The notes beneath the pieces are model-generated. The model searched no databases. It had not been told where the DNA came from and was given only the letters and a program-made list of their open reading frames with translations. A DNA stretch of 64,000 nt, from assembly GCA_964351655.1 (NCBI GenBank), contig CAYGPD010000003.1:62001-126000 (forward strand), given 5' to 3'. The position numbers and the translations under genes are program-made. The DNA comes from Hirschia sp964351655. GTDB taxonomy: Bacteria; Pseudomonadota; Alphaproteobacteria; Caulobacterales; Hyphomonadaceae. Shown here one piece after another: positions 42,618-52,268 of the stretch. The stretch's first letter is position 1, and each line of letters starts with the position of its first letter.

Positions 42618-42954
42618 GTAATTCGTCTTTCCAATCGGCTGTTCGTATAATCGGCGAAACACTAGACGTGATAATTCGCACATTCTAGCACCCTTTACCG
42701 TTAGAAACCATTTGTTAACAGTAAATTTGATGCATGTTCCCAAAATGTTCTAATTTAGTCTCACTTCACTGTAAAGCCGAGAATCACTGCTGACAAAAAC
42801 ATGTCACTTAGTTGGACAAGAATGCACGTATTGATGAAAAGTTAATCTCCAACAGTTTCGCTTTTCGTTCTCCTACACTATGTCTGTTCTCAGTCACGAC
42901 TAAACTCAGAGTCGTTCCATGATGACCGCCACTCAAAAGACCAGAGATGCATTT
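42618..42954. other. Divergent ssb/uvrA intergenic region
   Basis: The 337-bp region contains the promoters of ssb and uvrA and the LexA box at 42736-42750. No additional gene is supported. Confidence 0.6.
42736..42750 (+). promoter_or_regulatory. SOS box (GTTC-N7-GTTC)
   Basis: GTTCCCAAAATGTTC matches the alphaproteobacterial LexA direct-repeat consensus GTTC-N7-GTTC exactly. It lies between divergent ssb and uvrA, both known SOS genes, so DNA-damage control of one or both is likely. Confidence 0.85.
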
Positions 42955-45900
42955 ATGTCTACAGAATTAAAGTCCATTCGCGTTCGCGGCGCAAAAGAGC
43001 ACAATCTAAAAAATGTAGACATTGATATCCCGCGCAATCAATTGGTGGTTATGACCGGGCTTTCAGGTTCCGGGAAATCCTCACTTGCATTCGATACAAT
43101 CTACGCCGAAGGCCAACGCCGCTATGTTGAGAGCCTATCTGCCTATGCGCGCCAATTCCTAGAATTGATGCAAAAGCCAGATGTTGAATCCATAGAGGGA
43201 CTTTCTCCAGCTATCTCTATTGAACAAAAAACAACATCCCGAAACCCACGTTCAACAGTTGCGACTGTAACTGAGATATATGATTACATGCGTCTGCTTT
43301 GGGCACGTGTGGGTATACCTTACTCTCCTGCAACAGGCCTTCCAATCCAAAGCCAAACCGTTACACAAATGGTAGATCGTACGCTCAATCTTGATGAAGG
43401 CACGCGGCTCTACCTGCTTGCGCCTATCGTGCGAGGACGCAAAGGTGAATATCGCAAGGAATTCGCAGACCTCCTCAAACGCGGTTTTGCACGCGTCAAA
43501 GTCGACGGAGAGTTTTACGATCTTGAATCCCCCCCTACTTTGGATAAAAAATTCAAACACGATATTGATGTTGTTGTAGATCGAATTGTTGTTCGCGATA
43601 ACATGAAACAACGCCTCGCTGAGAGCTTTGAAACTGCTTTGGAATTGGCTGATGGATTGGCCGTTGCTGAATTTGCTACACTTGCAGAAGGTGAAACCAC
43701 GCCCCGACGCATCATCTATTCATCTAAATTTTCATGTCCTGAATCTGGTTTCACACTTCCTGAAATCGAACCACGCCTTTTCTCATTCAACAATCCATTT
43801 GGTGCATGTCCTTCCTGTGACGGACTAGGTGAAATGCTCAAAATGTCACCGGACCTGATCGTGCCAGATCACGATAAAACACTTGAAGGCGGTGCAATTG
43901 CACCTTGGGCAAAATCATCTTCCCCATACCAAATCCAAACGTTACGCGCTCTATCGCGCAAATACGATTTCAAACTTGAAACACCTTGGAAGAAGCTTCC
44001 TAAAAAGGTGCAAGACATCGTGCTCTACGGTACAGGCGAAGACGAGGTTGATTTTGTATATGACGATGGTGCACGCCGTTATGAAGTTACCAAAACTTAC
44101 GAAGGTGTCATTCCAAACCTTGATCGCAGATGGCGAGAGACAGACTCAACATGGGTGCGCGAAGATATAGCCAAATATCAAGGCTCCGCCCCCTGTTGGG
44201 CCTGTGATGGATATCGTCTAAAACCAGAAGCGCTTTGTGTAAAAATTGGCGACGAACACATTGGTCATATTACGCAGCTGTCCATCAAGAATGCGAAAAC
44301 GTGGTTTGATGAAGTCGAAACCAAACTCAGCCAGCAACAAAATGAAATCGCATCTCGAATATTAAAGGAGATCCGAGACCGTCTAAAATTTCTGAACGAT
44401 GTCGGACTTGATTATTTGGGGCTGTCCCGTTCATCGGGGACATTGTCCGGTGGTGAAAGTCAACGTATTCGCCTCGCAAGCCAGATCGGATCAGGCCTTA
44501 CCGGTGTTCTCTACGTACTCGATGAACCTTCTATTGGTCTTCACCAACGAGACAATGAGCGCCTCCTTGAGACATTGCGTCATCTACGTGATCTTGGAAA
44601 TTCAGTTCTTGTTGTTGAACATGATGAAGACGCCATCCTTACAGCTGACTTTGTCATCGACATGGGACCACGAGCTGGTGTGCATGGCGGAGAAGTTGTG
44701 GCGGCTGGAACACCCGCTGAAATTCAGGCCAACCCCAATAGCCTTACCGGAAAATACTTAAATGGGGTCGAGGAAATTGCAATTCCCAAACGTCGCCGTT
44801 GGGGGACACGCACTAAATGCGTCACCCTAAAAGGTGCGTGCGGCAACAATCTTAAAAATGTCGATGTTGAAATTCCACTTGGTACATTCACGTGTGTGTC
44901 TGGAGTTTCAGGTGGAGGAAAATCCACTCTCATCATCGAAACACTCTACAAAGCATTGGCTCGAAAATTACAAAACACTTCAGCAGCGCCTGCTCCTTAT
45001 GAGAGTCTAGAAGGACTAGAGCACCTCGATAAGATCATCGACATTGACCAATCCCCTATCGGCCGTACACCACGCTCCAACCCCGCTACCTACACGGGAG
45101 CTTTTGGCCCGATCCGCGACTGGTTCACAGGACTCCCAGAAGCCAAAGCACGCGGATATAAAGCAGGCCGCTTCTCTTTCAATGTGAAGGGCGGACGCTG
45201 TGAAGCATGTCAGGGTGATGGTGTCATTAAAATCGAAATGCACTTCTTGCCTGATGTATATGTCACCTGTGAAGAGTGTCACGGCAAACGATACAATCGC
45301 GAAACTCTGGAAATTCTCTATAAAGGCAAGTCTATAGCAGATGTCCTAGACATGACGGTCGAAGAAGCAAAAGACTTTTTTGCCGCTGTTCCTGCTATCC
45401 GTAATAAGATGGACACGCTTTTCCGTGTTGGGCTAGGTTATGTAAAAGTTGGCCAACAAGCCAACACTTTGTCTGGCGGTGAAGCCCAACGAGTCAAGCT
45501 CGCAAAAGAGCTGTCTCGCCGCGCAACCGGTCGTACAATGTACATCTTAGACGAACCAACAACTGGGCTTCACTTTGATGATGTGCGCCAACTGTTAGAA
45601 GTGCTCCAAGAGCTCGTGGACAATGGAAACTCTATCATTGTTATCGAGCATAACCTTGACGTTATCAAAACCGCCGACTGGGTAATCGACCTTGGTCCAG
45701 ACGGCGGCGATGGCGGCGGCGAAATTGTTGCGATCGGTACGCCAGAAGACATCATTAAAGTCGAGGCGAGCCATACAGGACGTTTCTTGAAAGAAACACT
45801 TGAACGCCAAGCTGAACGCAGTGCACGCCAAAAAGCAATTCTAAAAGCAGAGGCCCGCGCAGAAATAGCGGCTTCTCAAGAAACAGACGCGGCTACGGAC

Positions 45901-46023
45901 GACAAGCCGATACGAAAACCACGGGCACCCGCTAAAACAAAAGCTCAACTTGAAGCGCAAGCTACAAAAGCTACTGCGCGAAAGGCGAAAACGACACGCA
46001 AGAAAAAAGCCCCAACGAAATAG
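42955..46023 (+). CDS. uvrA: Excinuclease ABC subunit A
   Basis: From ATG 42955 (MSTELKSIRVRGAKEHNL, 1022 residues; ATG 42919 adds 12 unusual residues) the protein has two ABC ATPase modules: Walker A G-L-S-G-S-G-K-S-S near residue 35 and G-V-S-G-G-G-K-S-T near 655, signatures L-S-G-G-E-S-Q-R and L-S-G-G-E-A-Q-R, and zinc-finger cysteines C-P-S-C/C-W-A-C and C-E-A-C/C-E-E-C. It finds bulky DNA lesions and loads UvrB. A Lys/Ala-rich tail of about 70 residues ends the protein. Confidence 0.98.
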   Translation: MSTELKSIRVRGAKEHNLKNVDIDIPRNQLVVMTGLSGSGKSSLAFDTIYAEGQRRYVESLSAYARQFLELMQKPDVESIEGLSPAISIEQKTTSRNPRSTVATVTEIYDYMRLLWARVGIPYSPATGLPIQSQTVTQMVDRTLNLDEGTRLYLLAPIVRGRKGEYRKEFADLLKRGFARVKVDGEFYDLESPPTLDKKFKHDIDVVVDRIVVRDNMKQRLAESFETALELADGLAVAEFATLAEGETTPRRIIYSSKFSCPESGFTLPEIEPRLFSFNNPFGACPSCDGLGEMLKMSPDLIVPDHDKTLEGGAIAPWAKSSSPYQIQTLRALSRKYDFKLETPWKKLPKKVQDIVLYGTGEDEVDFVYDDGARRYEVTKTYEGVIPNLDRRWRETDSTWVREDIAKYQGSAPCWACDGYRLKPEALCVKIGDEHIGHITQLSIKNAKTWFDEVETKLSQQQNEIASRILKEIRDRLKFLNDVGLDYLGLSRSSGTLSGGESQRIRLASQIGSGLTGVLYVLDEPSIGLHQRDNERLLETLRHLRDLGNSVLVVEHDEDAILTADFVIDMGPRAGVHGGEVVAAGTPAEIQANPNSLTGKYLNGVEEIAIPKRRRWGTRTKCVTLKGACGNNLKNVDVEIPLGTFTCVSGVSGGGKSTLIIETLYKALARKLQNTSAAPAPYESLEGLEHLDKIIDIDQSPIGRTPRSNPATYTGAFGPIRDWFTGLPEAKARGYKAGRFSFNVKGGRCEACQGDGVIKIEMHFLPDVYVTCEECHGKRYNRETLEILYKGKSIADVLDMTVEEAKDFFAAVPAIRNKMDTLFRVGLGYVKVGQQANTLSGGEAQRVKLAKELSRRATGRTMYILDEPTTGLHFDDVRQLLEVLQELVDNGNSIIVIEHNLDVIKTADWVIDLGPDGGDGGGEIVAIGTPEDIIKVEASHTGRFLKETLERQAERSARQKAILKAEARAEIAASQETDAATDDKPIRKPRAPAKTKAQLEAQATKATARKAKTTRKKKAPTK

Positions 46024-46032
46024 TTGGGGCTT
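46007..46032 (-). terminator. Terminator hairpin overlapping the uvrA stop
   Basis: AAGCCCCAAC and GTTGGGGCTT form a 10-bp stem across the uvrA stop codon. The six-A run before it makes a T-tail on the minus strand, so it terminates the convergent membrane-protein gene; on the plus strand it lacks a T-tail. Confidence 0.78.
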
Positions 46033-46065
46033 GGTCTAGCATTTCAAATTGAAGCTAATTCTTCA

Positions 46066-46977
46066 TCAGGAGGCTTTAGAGTTCAAAGCCTCTAATTCTT
46101 CATCTGATGGACGAAGCCCCTTATAAAGATAAGCGATTAGCGCGATGCTAGCGATGGAGACAATTGCGTTTATAAAGCCCTCAATAGCACTCACAATAAA
46201 TAGTTGTGGGAGGCTGGCGGCGATCATATCTTTAACGTCTGTTCCACCAACAATCACCAACTGAAATATACTGATAATAATTCCACCAACCAGTGCGAGT
46301 GGCAAAACCGTAACCAAAACAGCCCCTACAATGCGCCAGAAATTGCCTTTGGCAAAACTCCATGTCTGAAACACCATCATACGTCTTTCAGCTACAGTTG
46401 CCGCTGTCACAAAGGTAAGTCGTACCCCGGCGAAAAACATTCCAGCAAAAATCAAAATACCAAGAATTGCCAATATCGGACCATTGCCCGTTCCTAAAGC
46501 CGCAAAGAATTGTTCCAAAAACAGCTCAGGATTCGTGCTCGCTAATTCAGCATCTAAACCATTACTTGCAACGAGGATTGATGCCGCAACAGCAAAAATC
46601 AAAACAATGAAAAAGCCCAATATACCAAATAAAAGCGCTAGTGAGAACGTGACACCCAAGACGCGCATTTCATCTATGCCAAAGCTTAAGCCTATGGGAG
46701 GAAAATACTCATCACGCAAAACGTGTCGATAAATCGCCACACCTACAACAATGTTCACAAGCATAAATATACAGAAAACCCCAAACGCGATCATATTAGA
46801 GTTCACACCATTAGCGGCATCCATTTCTGTGCGTACAACTTGCATCTGATACCATCCGGAAGCCGCACCAAGGAGCAAGCATGCGGGAATCCATCTCTGC
46901 CAATTTGCGGCGAGATATTTATATGCCACGCCGACACTCTCTATAATTGGCACCTTGCCCGCTGATATTTCTGACAT
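46066..46977 (-). CDS. Integral membrane protein, function unknown
   Basis: The 303-residue protein has about six hydrophobic segments (near residues 30-48, 62-85, 105-140, 168-190, 215-245 and 260-290), with a soluble, acidic C-terminus. I do not recognise the family; similar proteins are common near uvrA in Caulobacterales-like genomes, as far as I recall. It has no signal peptide. The gene upstream on the same strand encodes a DUF3667 membrane protein 58 nt away. Confidence 0.78.
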   Translation of the reverse strand: MSEISAGKVPIIESVGVAYKYLAANWQRWIPACLLLGAASGWYQMQVVRTEMDAANGVNSNMIAFGVFCIFMLVNIVVGVAIYRHVLRDEYFPPIGLSFGIDEMRVLGVTFSLALLFGILGFFIVLIFAVAASILVASNGLDAELASTNPELFLEQFFAALGTGNGPILAILGILIFAGMFFAGVRLTFVTAATVAERRMMVFQTWSFAKGNFWRIVGAVLVTVLPLALVGGIIISIFQLVIVGGTDVKDMIAASLPQLFIVSAIEGFINAIVSIASIALIAYLYKGLRPSDEELEALNSKAS

Positions 46978-47035
46978 CCCAAAAACCCTTAAAAAATCAC
47001 TATATTTCTAAACACGAATGAATTGATAACTCACC

Positions 47036-48028
47036 TTATGCCGTAATCGTAATGGTCGCCACCATGACAATAATCAAAAACGCGACGACAACAAAACTCC
47101 CAATCCACATGATCGACGTTCTAATAAATGAGGATACACGTCCGCTATCAAAAACAACGCGAAACGAGCGATATAGATACACAAATGGGTAGAGCATCAA
47201 AATCCATACAAACCAACCAGAAACCGCTGACGGTAGCGCAAAACTAATCGTCCACAGCAGAAACAGCATAGTTAGAAAGTGGAGCGCCAGCACAATATGA
47301 TCATATACGTACACACCACGCTTGAAGAGGTATAACACCCCCAATCCTATGACCATGAACGGCAGTAACAGGAAGGCTATTCTCGGAGCCCAGCTTTGTA
47401 CCAATAGCCAGAATCGTTGTGGTTCCTTGTACAAAGCGTTGATCTTCTCAGATATCAAAGCCGAATACGCTCCCATATCATCCCCGACCTCAATTGGACC
47501 CAAATCCCCTGCTTCCTTTAAATCATTTTCTCCAATCGCACAGAACGCTTCGATTTGTTTTTCCGCTTCCAGATCCCCCGCAGCCGCGCGGCGTCCAGTT
47601 TCGCATGCTTCAGCACGTGAAGGTGTTAAGTCAAATAGCTTCTCAACATCATCTCCGCTTGGCCCCAGCATAAAAAATGTTGTAAAAAACAACACACTCG
47701 CAACTAGATACATACGAAAGGGCGGGACTTGAGAAGCTCTTTTGCCATCAATATATTGCCGTGTGATGCGTCCAGGATTGAATAATAATCGCGGAACCGT
47801 CTTCCAGAGGCGTCCATCTAAAGCAAATAGATCAGATGCTGCCTCTCCCATAAGTGACCAAAACGGACGTTGGAAATCATCAGCCAACTGACCACACTCA
47901 TGACAATATCGGCCAGTGAGTGGCGCTCCACAATTCTGACACTCAGAAAAGTTAGGCTTGTTTTTTTTACCCCCACGCAGCGACCTCGCCATTCCCCATA
48001 GGCCACCCGCTTCCATCTCGCTGCTCAT
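47036..48028 (-). CDS. DUF3667 family membrane protein
   Basis: The 330-residue protein has an N-terminal zinc ribbon C-Q-N-C-G-A-P-L...Y-C-H-E-C-G-Q (about 29-47), then the DUF3667 segment L-W-K-T-V-P-R-L-L-F-N-P-G-R-I-T-R-Q-Y-I-D-G-K-R-A and P-P-F-R-M-Y-L-V-A-S-V-L-F-F, followed by four or five membrane helices after residue 100. An acidic extracytoplasmic loop lies near 140-190. The function of the family is not known. Confidence 0.9.
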   Translation of the reverse strand: MSSEMEAGGLWGMARSLRGGKKNKPNFSECQNCGAPLTGRYCHECGQLADDFQRPFWSLMGEAASDLFALDGRLWKTVPRLLFNPGRITRQYIDGKRASQVPPFRMYLVASVLFFTTFFMLGPSGDDVEKLFDLTPSRAEACETGRRAAAGDLEAEKQIEAFCAIGENDLKEAGDLGPIEVGDDMGAYSALISEKINALYKEPQRFWLLVQSWAPRIAFLLLPFMVIGLGVLYLFKRGVYVYDHIVLALHFLTMLFLLWTISFALPSAVSGWFVWILMLYPFVYLYRSFRVVFDSGRVSSFIRTSIMWIGSFVVVAFLIIVMVATITITA

Positions 48029-48213
48029 CTTTGCCCCTTACAGATATAACAAGACATAGCTTTTACATGATACCTAAGCAGGTCAACATATAAAAGACCT
48101 CGAATGCACCGCCACCGAAAACAAAAATACATCAAGGGGCTACCGCATGTCTTAAAGGTGTGTTTTTAACTCCACCTTGCGACAGACGCAGTACAGGACA
48201 TAGACATAGCCCC

Positions 48214-49638
48214 ATGACACAGATCCAATCTTCCAAACTAAATGCCTCAGACTTGAAACCGATTCACATTATCGGTGGCGGCATGGCTGGATGTGAAGCT
48301 GCATGGCAAGCAGCAAACCTCGGTGTCCCTGTCATCTTACATGAGATGCGTCCCACACGTAAAACTGAAGCACACCAGACAGACGGCCTTGCAGAGTTAG
48401 TCTGCTCCAATTCCTTCCGCTCAGACGATCATGTCAACAATGCTGTTGGATTGCTCCATGAGGAAATGCGCCGCGCTAATGGACTGATCATCTCGACCGC
48501 CGCAGAACATCAAGTTCCCGCAGGTTCAGCTCTTGCTGTTGACCGCGATAATTTCTCAGCAGGTATTACTGCAAAACTTGAAGCTCATCCGCTAATAACA
48601 ATTTCTCGCGAAGAAGTCGTCGGTATTCCGCCATCGGAATGGGACAATGTTATAATCGCCACAGGGCCACTCACATCCCCGTCTATGGCAGAAGCTATAA
48701 AAGAGCTGACCGGCGAAGAAGAACTTTCCTTCTTTGATGCCATCGCCCCCATTGTCTATTATGACAGCATCGACATGACCAAAGCATGGCGTCAGTCTCG
48801 CTATGATAAACCCGGCCCATCGGGAGAGACAGACGCCTACATCAACTGCCCTCTCAATAAAGAACAATATCTTGCTTTCCTCCAAGCAATGATAGACGCA
48901 CCCAAAACCGAGTTTAAAGAATGGGAAAAGAACACACCTTATTTTGAAGGCTGTCTTCCTGTTGAGATCATGGCAGGGCGCGGCCCCGAGACACTCCGCT
49001 ATGGCCCCCTCAAACCTGTAGGTCTTACAAACCCTCACAATCCAACAGTAAAAGCGCACGCCATCGTGCAATTGCGTCAGGATAACAAATTGGGGACATT
49101 GTGGAACATTGTTGGTTTCCAAACAAAGATGAAATACGGCCCGCAAATGGACGTGCTTCGTATGGTGCCCGGTTTAGAAAACGCAGAGTTTGCGCGCCTT
49201 GGCGGTATTCACAGAAACACATTTATCAACAGCCCCAAAGTGCTCAACAATAAACTCCAACTCAAAGCACACCCACGTATTCGCTTTGCCGGACAGGTAT
49301 CAGGCGTGGAAGGCTATGTTGAAAGCGCTGCAATGGGTTTACTCGCAGGCCGCTTTGCAGCGTATGAGCGCCTTGGACGCGATATTCCGCCACCACCGGA
49401 GACAACTGCACTGGGATCTCTTATCGCCCACGTCACGGGCGGTCATCTTGAAGGCAAAGCCACATTCCAGCCTATGAATGTCAATTTTGGCCTCTTCCCA
49501 GACATCGAAGAATATGACAAAGAAGACCCCGAAACAGGCAAGAGATATCGCGGAAAAGACAAAAGCCGCGCAAAGAAACGCGCACAAAGCGCGCGCGCCC
49601 TCTCCGACATTGAAAATTGGCTTGCTGCACAGGCTTAG
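48214..49638 (+). CDS. trmFO: tRNA (uracil-5-)-methyltransferase TrmFO, folate/FAD-dependent
   Basis: From ATG 48214 (MTQIQSSKLN, 474 residues) the flavoprotein has the FAD motif I-H-I-I-G-G-G-M-A-G-C-E-A-A-W-Q near residue 18, H-E-M-R-P-T-R-K-T-E-A-H and the C-S-N-S-F-R-S-D segment with a conserved Cys, and G-Q-V-S-G-V-E-G-Y-V-E-S-A near 365. It makes 5-methyluridine at tRNA position 54 using methylene-tetrahydrofolate. The C-terminus is Lys/Arg-rich. Confidence 0.96.
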   Translation: MTQIQSSKLNASDLKPIHIIGGGMAGCEAAWQAANLGVPVILHEMRPTRKTEAHQTDGLAELVCSNSFRSDDHVNNAVGLLHEEMRRANGLIISTAAEHQVPAGSALAVDRDNFSAGITAKLEAHPLITISREEVVGIPPSEWDNVIIATGPLTSPSMAEAIKELTGEEELSFFDAIAPIVYYDSIDMTKAWRQSRYDKPGPSGETDAYINCPLNKEQYLAFLQAMIDAPKTEFKEWEKNTPYFEGCLPVEIMAGRGPETLRYGPLKPVGLTNPHNPTVKAHAIVQLRQDNKLGTLWNIVGFQTKMKYGPQMDVLRMVPGLENAEFARLGGIHRNTFINSPKVLNNKLQLKAHPRIRFAGQVSGVEGYVESAAMGLLAGRFAAYERLGRDIPPPPETTALGSLIAHVTGGHLEGKATFQPMNVNFGLFPDIEEYDKEDPETGKRYRGKDKSRAKKRAQSARALSDIENWLAAQA

Positions 49639-49773
49639 AAACAATGCTGGGAAATAGGGGGTCGTAAAAACCCACGAATTAGAATAGCAGTCAACGTGAA
49701 GACCTCACGAAGTCTTGGCTGGTTGGCTGCTATATTCTTCTACACCTAACACTTAGACACGTAAGAGATTGCT

Positions 49774-51171
49774 ATGAGCGACACACCCTTAAAGCTTGGC
49801 TGGGAAGAGTGGTTAAGCCTGCCCGACCTTGGCCTTCCTGCAATCCGTGCCAAGATTGATACAGGTGCAAAAACATCAGCGCTCCATGCGCATGCTGTTG
49901 AGCCATTTGGATCCATTTCCAAACCGCAAATCCGATTTACATTGCGTCCCAACCCTGAAGATCCAGACCTTGAAGTCGTGTGTGCGGCCCCTATCGTAGA
50001 CCGCCGCGAGGTCACCTCCTCCAATGGAGAAACAGAACTTCGCTATGTTATTTCAACCAATGTCCAATTTGGTACAAAAAAATGGCCTATTCAGGTCACG
50101 CTGACCAATCGTGAGACGATGGCGTACCGTATGTTGTTTGGACGTACCTCCATTACCGAAGACATGGCTGTGCTTCCATCAGAAAGCTTCATTCAGCCCG
50201 TATTGTCTTATGATTTGTATAGAGGCTTCCCGCGCAAGAAAGCCGCTAAGCGGCCATTGCGAATAGCCTTGCTTACCCGTGAGCCAAACAATTATTCTAG
50301 CCAGCGCCTTAAAGAAGCAGCCGAGCAGCGCGGTCATCACTTAGAAATGATCGATACTCGACGCTGCTATATGGCAATCAATGCTGAACAACCTGAAGTA
50401 CATTATGATGGCAAACCATTACCACAATACGATGCTGTCATTCCACGCATAGGCGCGAGCATGACCTTCTATGGAATGGCCGTATTGCGTCAGTTTGAGA
50501 TGATGGGCGCTTACTGCTTGAATTCAGCTCAATCCATCGGTGTTTCACGCGATAAATTATATGCGCACCAATTGCTAGCACGTCACCGCCTCGGCATGCC
50601 TGCAACCGCATTTGCATCTAGCCCAAAAGACACCAAAGATCTCATCTCGCTGGCAGGCAATGGCGCTGTTGTGGTAAAACTACTTGAATCCACACAAGGA
50701 AAAGGTGTCGTTCTAGCGGAAACTAAAAAGGCTGCAGAAAGCCTTATTGATGCTTTCCGTGGTCTCGAAGCTAATTTCCTCGTACAGGAATTTGTCAAAG
50801 AAGCAGGTGGCGCAGATGTACGTTGCTTTGTCGTTGGCAATAAAGTTGTTGGTGCGATCAAGCGCCAGGGCGCTGAAGGAGAGTTCCGCTCAAACCTACA
50901 TCGCGGCGGTTCAGCTACTGTCATTAAGCTCTCAGCTGAAGAGAAAAAAGTCGCCATCAAGGCATCCCGTGTCATGGGGCTATCTGTAGCGGGTGTAGAC
51001 ATCCTTCAATCCTCCACCGGTCCAAAAATCTTAGAGGTCAACTCCTCTCCAGGGCTTGAAGGTATTGAGACCACAACAAAAAAAGATGTCGCTTCAATGA
51101 TGATCGAACATATTGAAGTTCACGCACCTGTCCTAAACACAGCCATCCGAACACGCAGCGCGAAATCGTAA
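49774..51171 (+). CDS. Fusion of retropepsin-like (RimB/PF05618-type) domain with RimK-type ATP-grasp ligase
   Basis: The 465-residue protein has an N-terminal domain (about 1-145) with L-G-W-E-E-W-L-S-L-P-D-L and A-K-I-D-T-G-A-K-T-S-A-L-H-A, the D-T-G-A motif of the putative ATP-dependent zinc protease family. From about 160 to 450 it is a RimK-like ATP-grasp ligase: L-T-R-E-P-N-N-Y-S-S near 170, I-P-R-I-G-A-S, S-T-Q-G-K-G-V loop, D-V-R-C-F-V-V-G-N and E-V-N-S-S-P-G-L-E-G-I-E. RimK adds glutamates to ribosomal protein S6; the N-terminal domain might remove or bind such tails. Usually these are encoded separately. Confidence 0.93.
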   Translation: MSDTPLKLGWEEWLSLPDLGLPAIRAKIDTGAKTSALHAHAVEPFGSISKPQIRFTLRPNPEDPDLEVVCAAPIVDRREVTSSNGETELRYVISTNVQFGTKKWPIQVTLTNRETMAYRMLFGRTSITEDMAVLPSESFIQPVLSYDLYRGFPRKKAAKRPLRIALLTREPNNYSSQRLKEAAEQRGHHLEMIDTRRCYMAINAEQPEVHYDGKPLPQYDAVIPRIGASMTFYGMAVLRQFEMMGAYCLNSAQSIGVSRDKLYAHQLLARHRLGMPATAFASSPKDTKDLISLAGNGAVVVKLLESTQGKGVVLAETKKAAESLIDAFRGLEANFLVQEFVKEAGGADVRCFVVGNKVVGAIKRQGAEGEFRSNLHRGGSATVIKLSAEEKKVAIKASRVMGLSVAGVDILQSSTGPKILEVNSSPGLEGIETTTKKDVASMMIEHIEVHAPVLNTAIRTRSAKS

Positions 51172-51182
51172 TCCAATATTTT

Positions 51183-51223
51183 AAATATAGAGAAGCAGGC
51201 AACTTGCTAGCTTCTCTATATTT
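51183..51223 (+). terminator. Terminator hairpin after RimK-like gene
   Basis: AAATATAGAGAAGC and GCTTCTCTATATTT form a 14-bp stem with a 13-nt loop, 12 nt after the stop. The T-tail is short. Confidence 0.72.
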
Positions 51224-51434
51224 AGAGACCTCTGCCAGCTTATTTTCCTACAGCCGCAGCACTGCCTCCAAAATCAAAATCCATTTCGATGAGTGGCAAA
51301 ATAAACCTCTATAATTTTATGCTCCCGATAATGTGATATCGCGTGTTTACTCTATGACCTTGCTGCGCATTGGCCCCCAATAGGTGACATGGTAAAAATC
51401 GCGAAATTAAAACTCTCAACAAGAGAACCTCCCC

Positions 51435-52202
51435 ATGAACTCCTTAAAACGTCTTGGCCAACTGGCTCTCATCGCTGTCTCAATCAGCCTCGCCCCCCTT
51501 TTCTCCAAAGCTATAGCGGAGCCTGAAAACATGTCTCCAAAAGTTATCTTTTTCGATGTTAACGAAACTCTTCTTGACCTAGACGCGATGAAGTCTTCCG
51601 TTAGCGAAGCTCTTGGAGGACGCGAAGATTTGATGGCGCTTTGGTTCTCCACAATGCTTCATCATTCACTTGTAGACACAAGCACAGGCCAATATCATGG
51701 TTTTGGAGAAATTGGCGTTGCCGCTCTCATGATGGTTGCCCAAAACAACAATATTGACATTACCCCAGAAGCTGCCAAAGCCGCCATCGCGACACCTCTT
51801 ACATCCTTGCCGCCACACCCAGATGTCATAGACGGCCTCAAACGCCTCAAAGCAGCCGGCTACACAATTGTCAGCCTCACAAACTCTTCAAATGCGGGTG
51901 TTAAAGCTCAATTTGAATTTGCAGGTCTCACTTCATATTTTGACCAGCGCTTGAGCATTGAGGACATCAAAATCTACAAACCGAATCTGGCAGCCTATGA
52001 ATGGGCGATGAAAAAAATGGACGTTGCACCTGAAGACGCCATGCTCGTCGCAGCGCATGGTTGGGATATTGCCGGAGCCAAAGCAGCCAATATGCAGGCG
52101 GTATTCGTAGCCCGTCCAGGTAAAGCCCTCTATCCACTCGCACAGCAACCTGACTTCATCGTAAACGGTATCGACGAACTAGCAGATAAACTGGTGAAGT
52201 AA
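51435..52202 (+). CDS. Haloacid dehalogenase type II-like HAD protein, possibly exported
   Basis: The HAD-superfamily protein has motif I F-F-D-V-N-E-T-L-L-D with the nucleophile Asp, S-L-T-N-S-S (motif II), Lys in I-Y-K-P-N and V-A-A-H-G-W-D-I-A-G-A (motif III), the layout of L-2-haloacid dehalogenases. Read from ATG 51435 (255 residues) it has a signal peptide ending near S-K-A-I-A. An internal ATG at 51531 (MSPKVIFF, 223 residues) has GGAG at -12 and would give the usual cytoplasmic form. Export is thus uncertain. Halide release is family knowledge and not shown here. Confidence 0.87.
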   Translation: MNSLKRLGQLALIAVSISLAPLFSKAIAEPENMSPKVIFFDVNETLLDLDAMKSSVSEALGGREDLMALWFSTMLHHSLVDTSTGQYHGFGEIGVAALMMVAQNNNIDITPEAAKAAIATPLTSLPPHPDVIDGLKRLKAAGYTIVSLTNSSNAGVKAQFEFAGLTSYFDQRLSIEDIKIYKPNLAAYEWAMKKMDVAPEDAMLVAAHGWDIAGAKAANMQAVFVARPGKALYPLAQQPDFIVNGIDELADKLVK

Positions 52203-52214
52203 TTTCAAACTAAA

Positions 52215-52247
52215 AAGGCCCGCATAACATCACCTCGTGCGGGCCTT
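52215..52247. terminator. Bidirectional terminator
   Basis: AAGGCCCGCA and TGCGGGCCTT form a 10-bp GC-rich stem with a 13-nt loop between convergent genes ending at 52202 and 52269; A- and T-runs flank it. Confidence 0.92.
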
Positions 52248-52268
52248 ATTTTTAATTTAACCTACTGA

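Noticed and set aside
42618..42743. Longer N-terminus for SSB up to 42743
   Set aside because: The extension lacks SSB similarity and would cover the SOS box; the normal start MAGSVNKV is at 42617.
42867..42889. Two GTTC words upstream of uvrA as a second SOS box
   Set aside because: The spacing is 15 nt, not the required 7.
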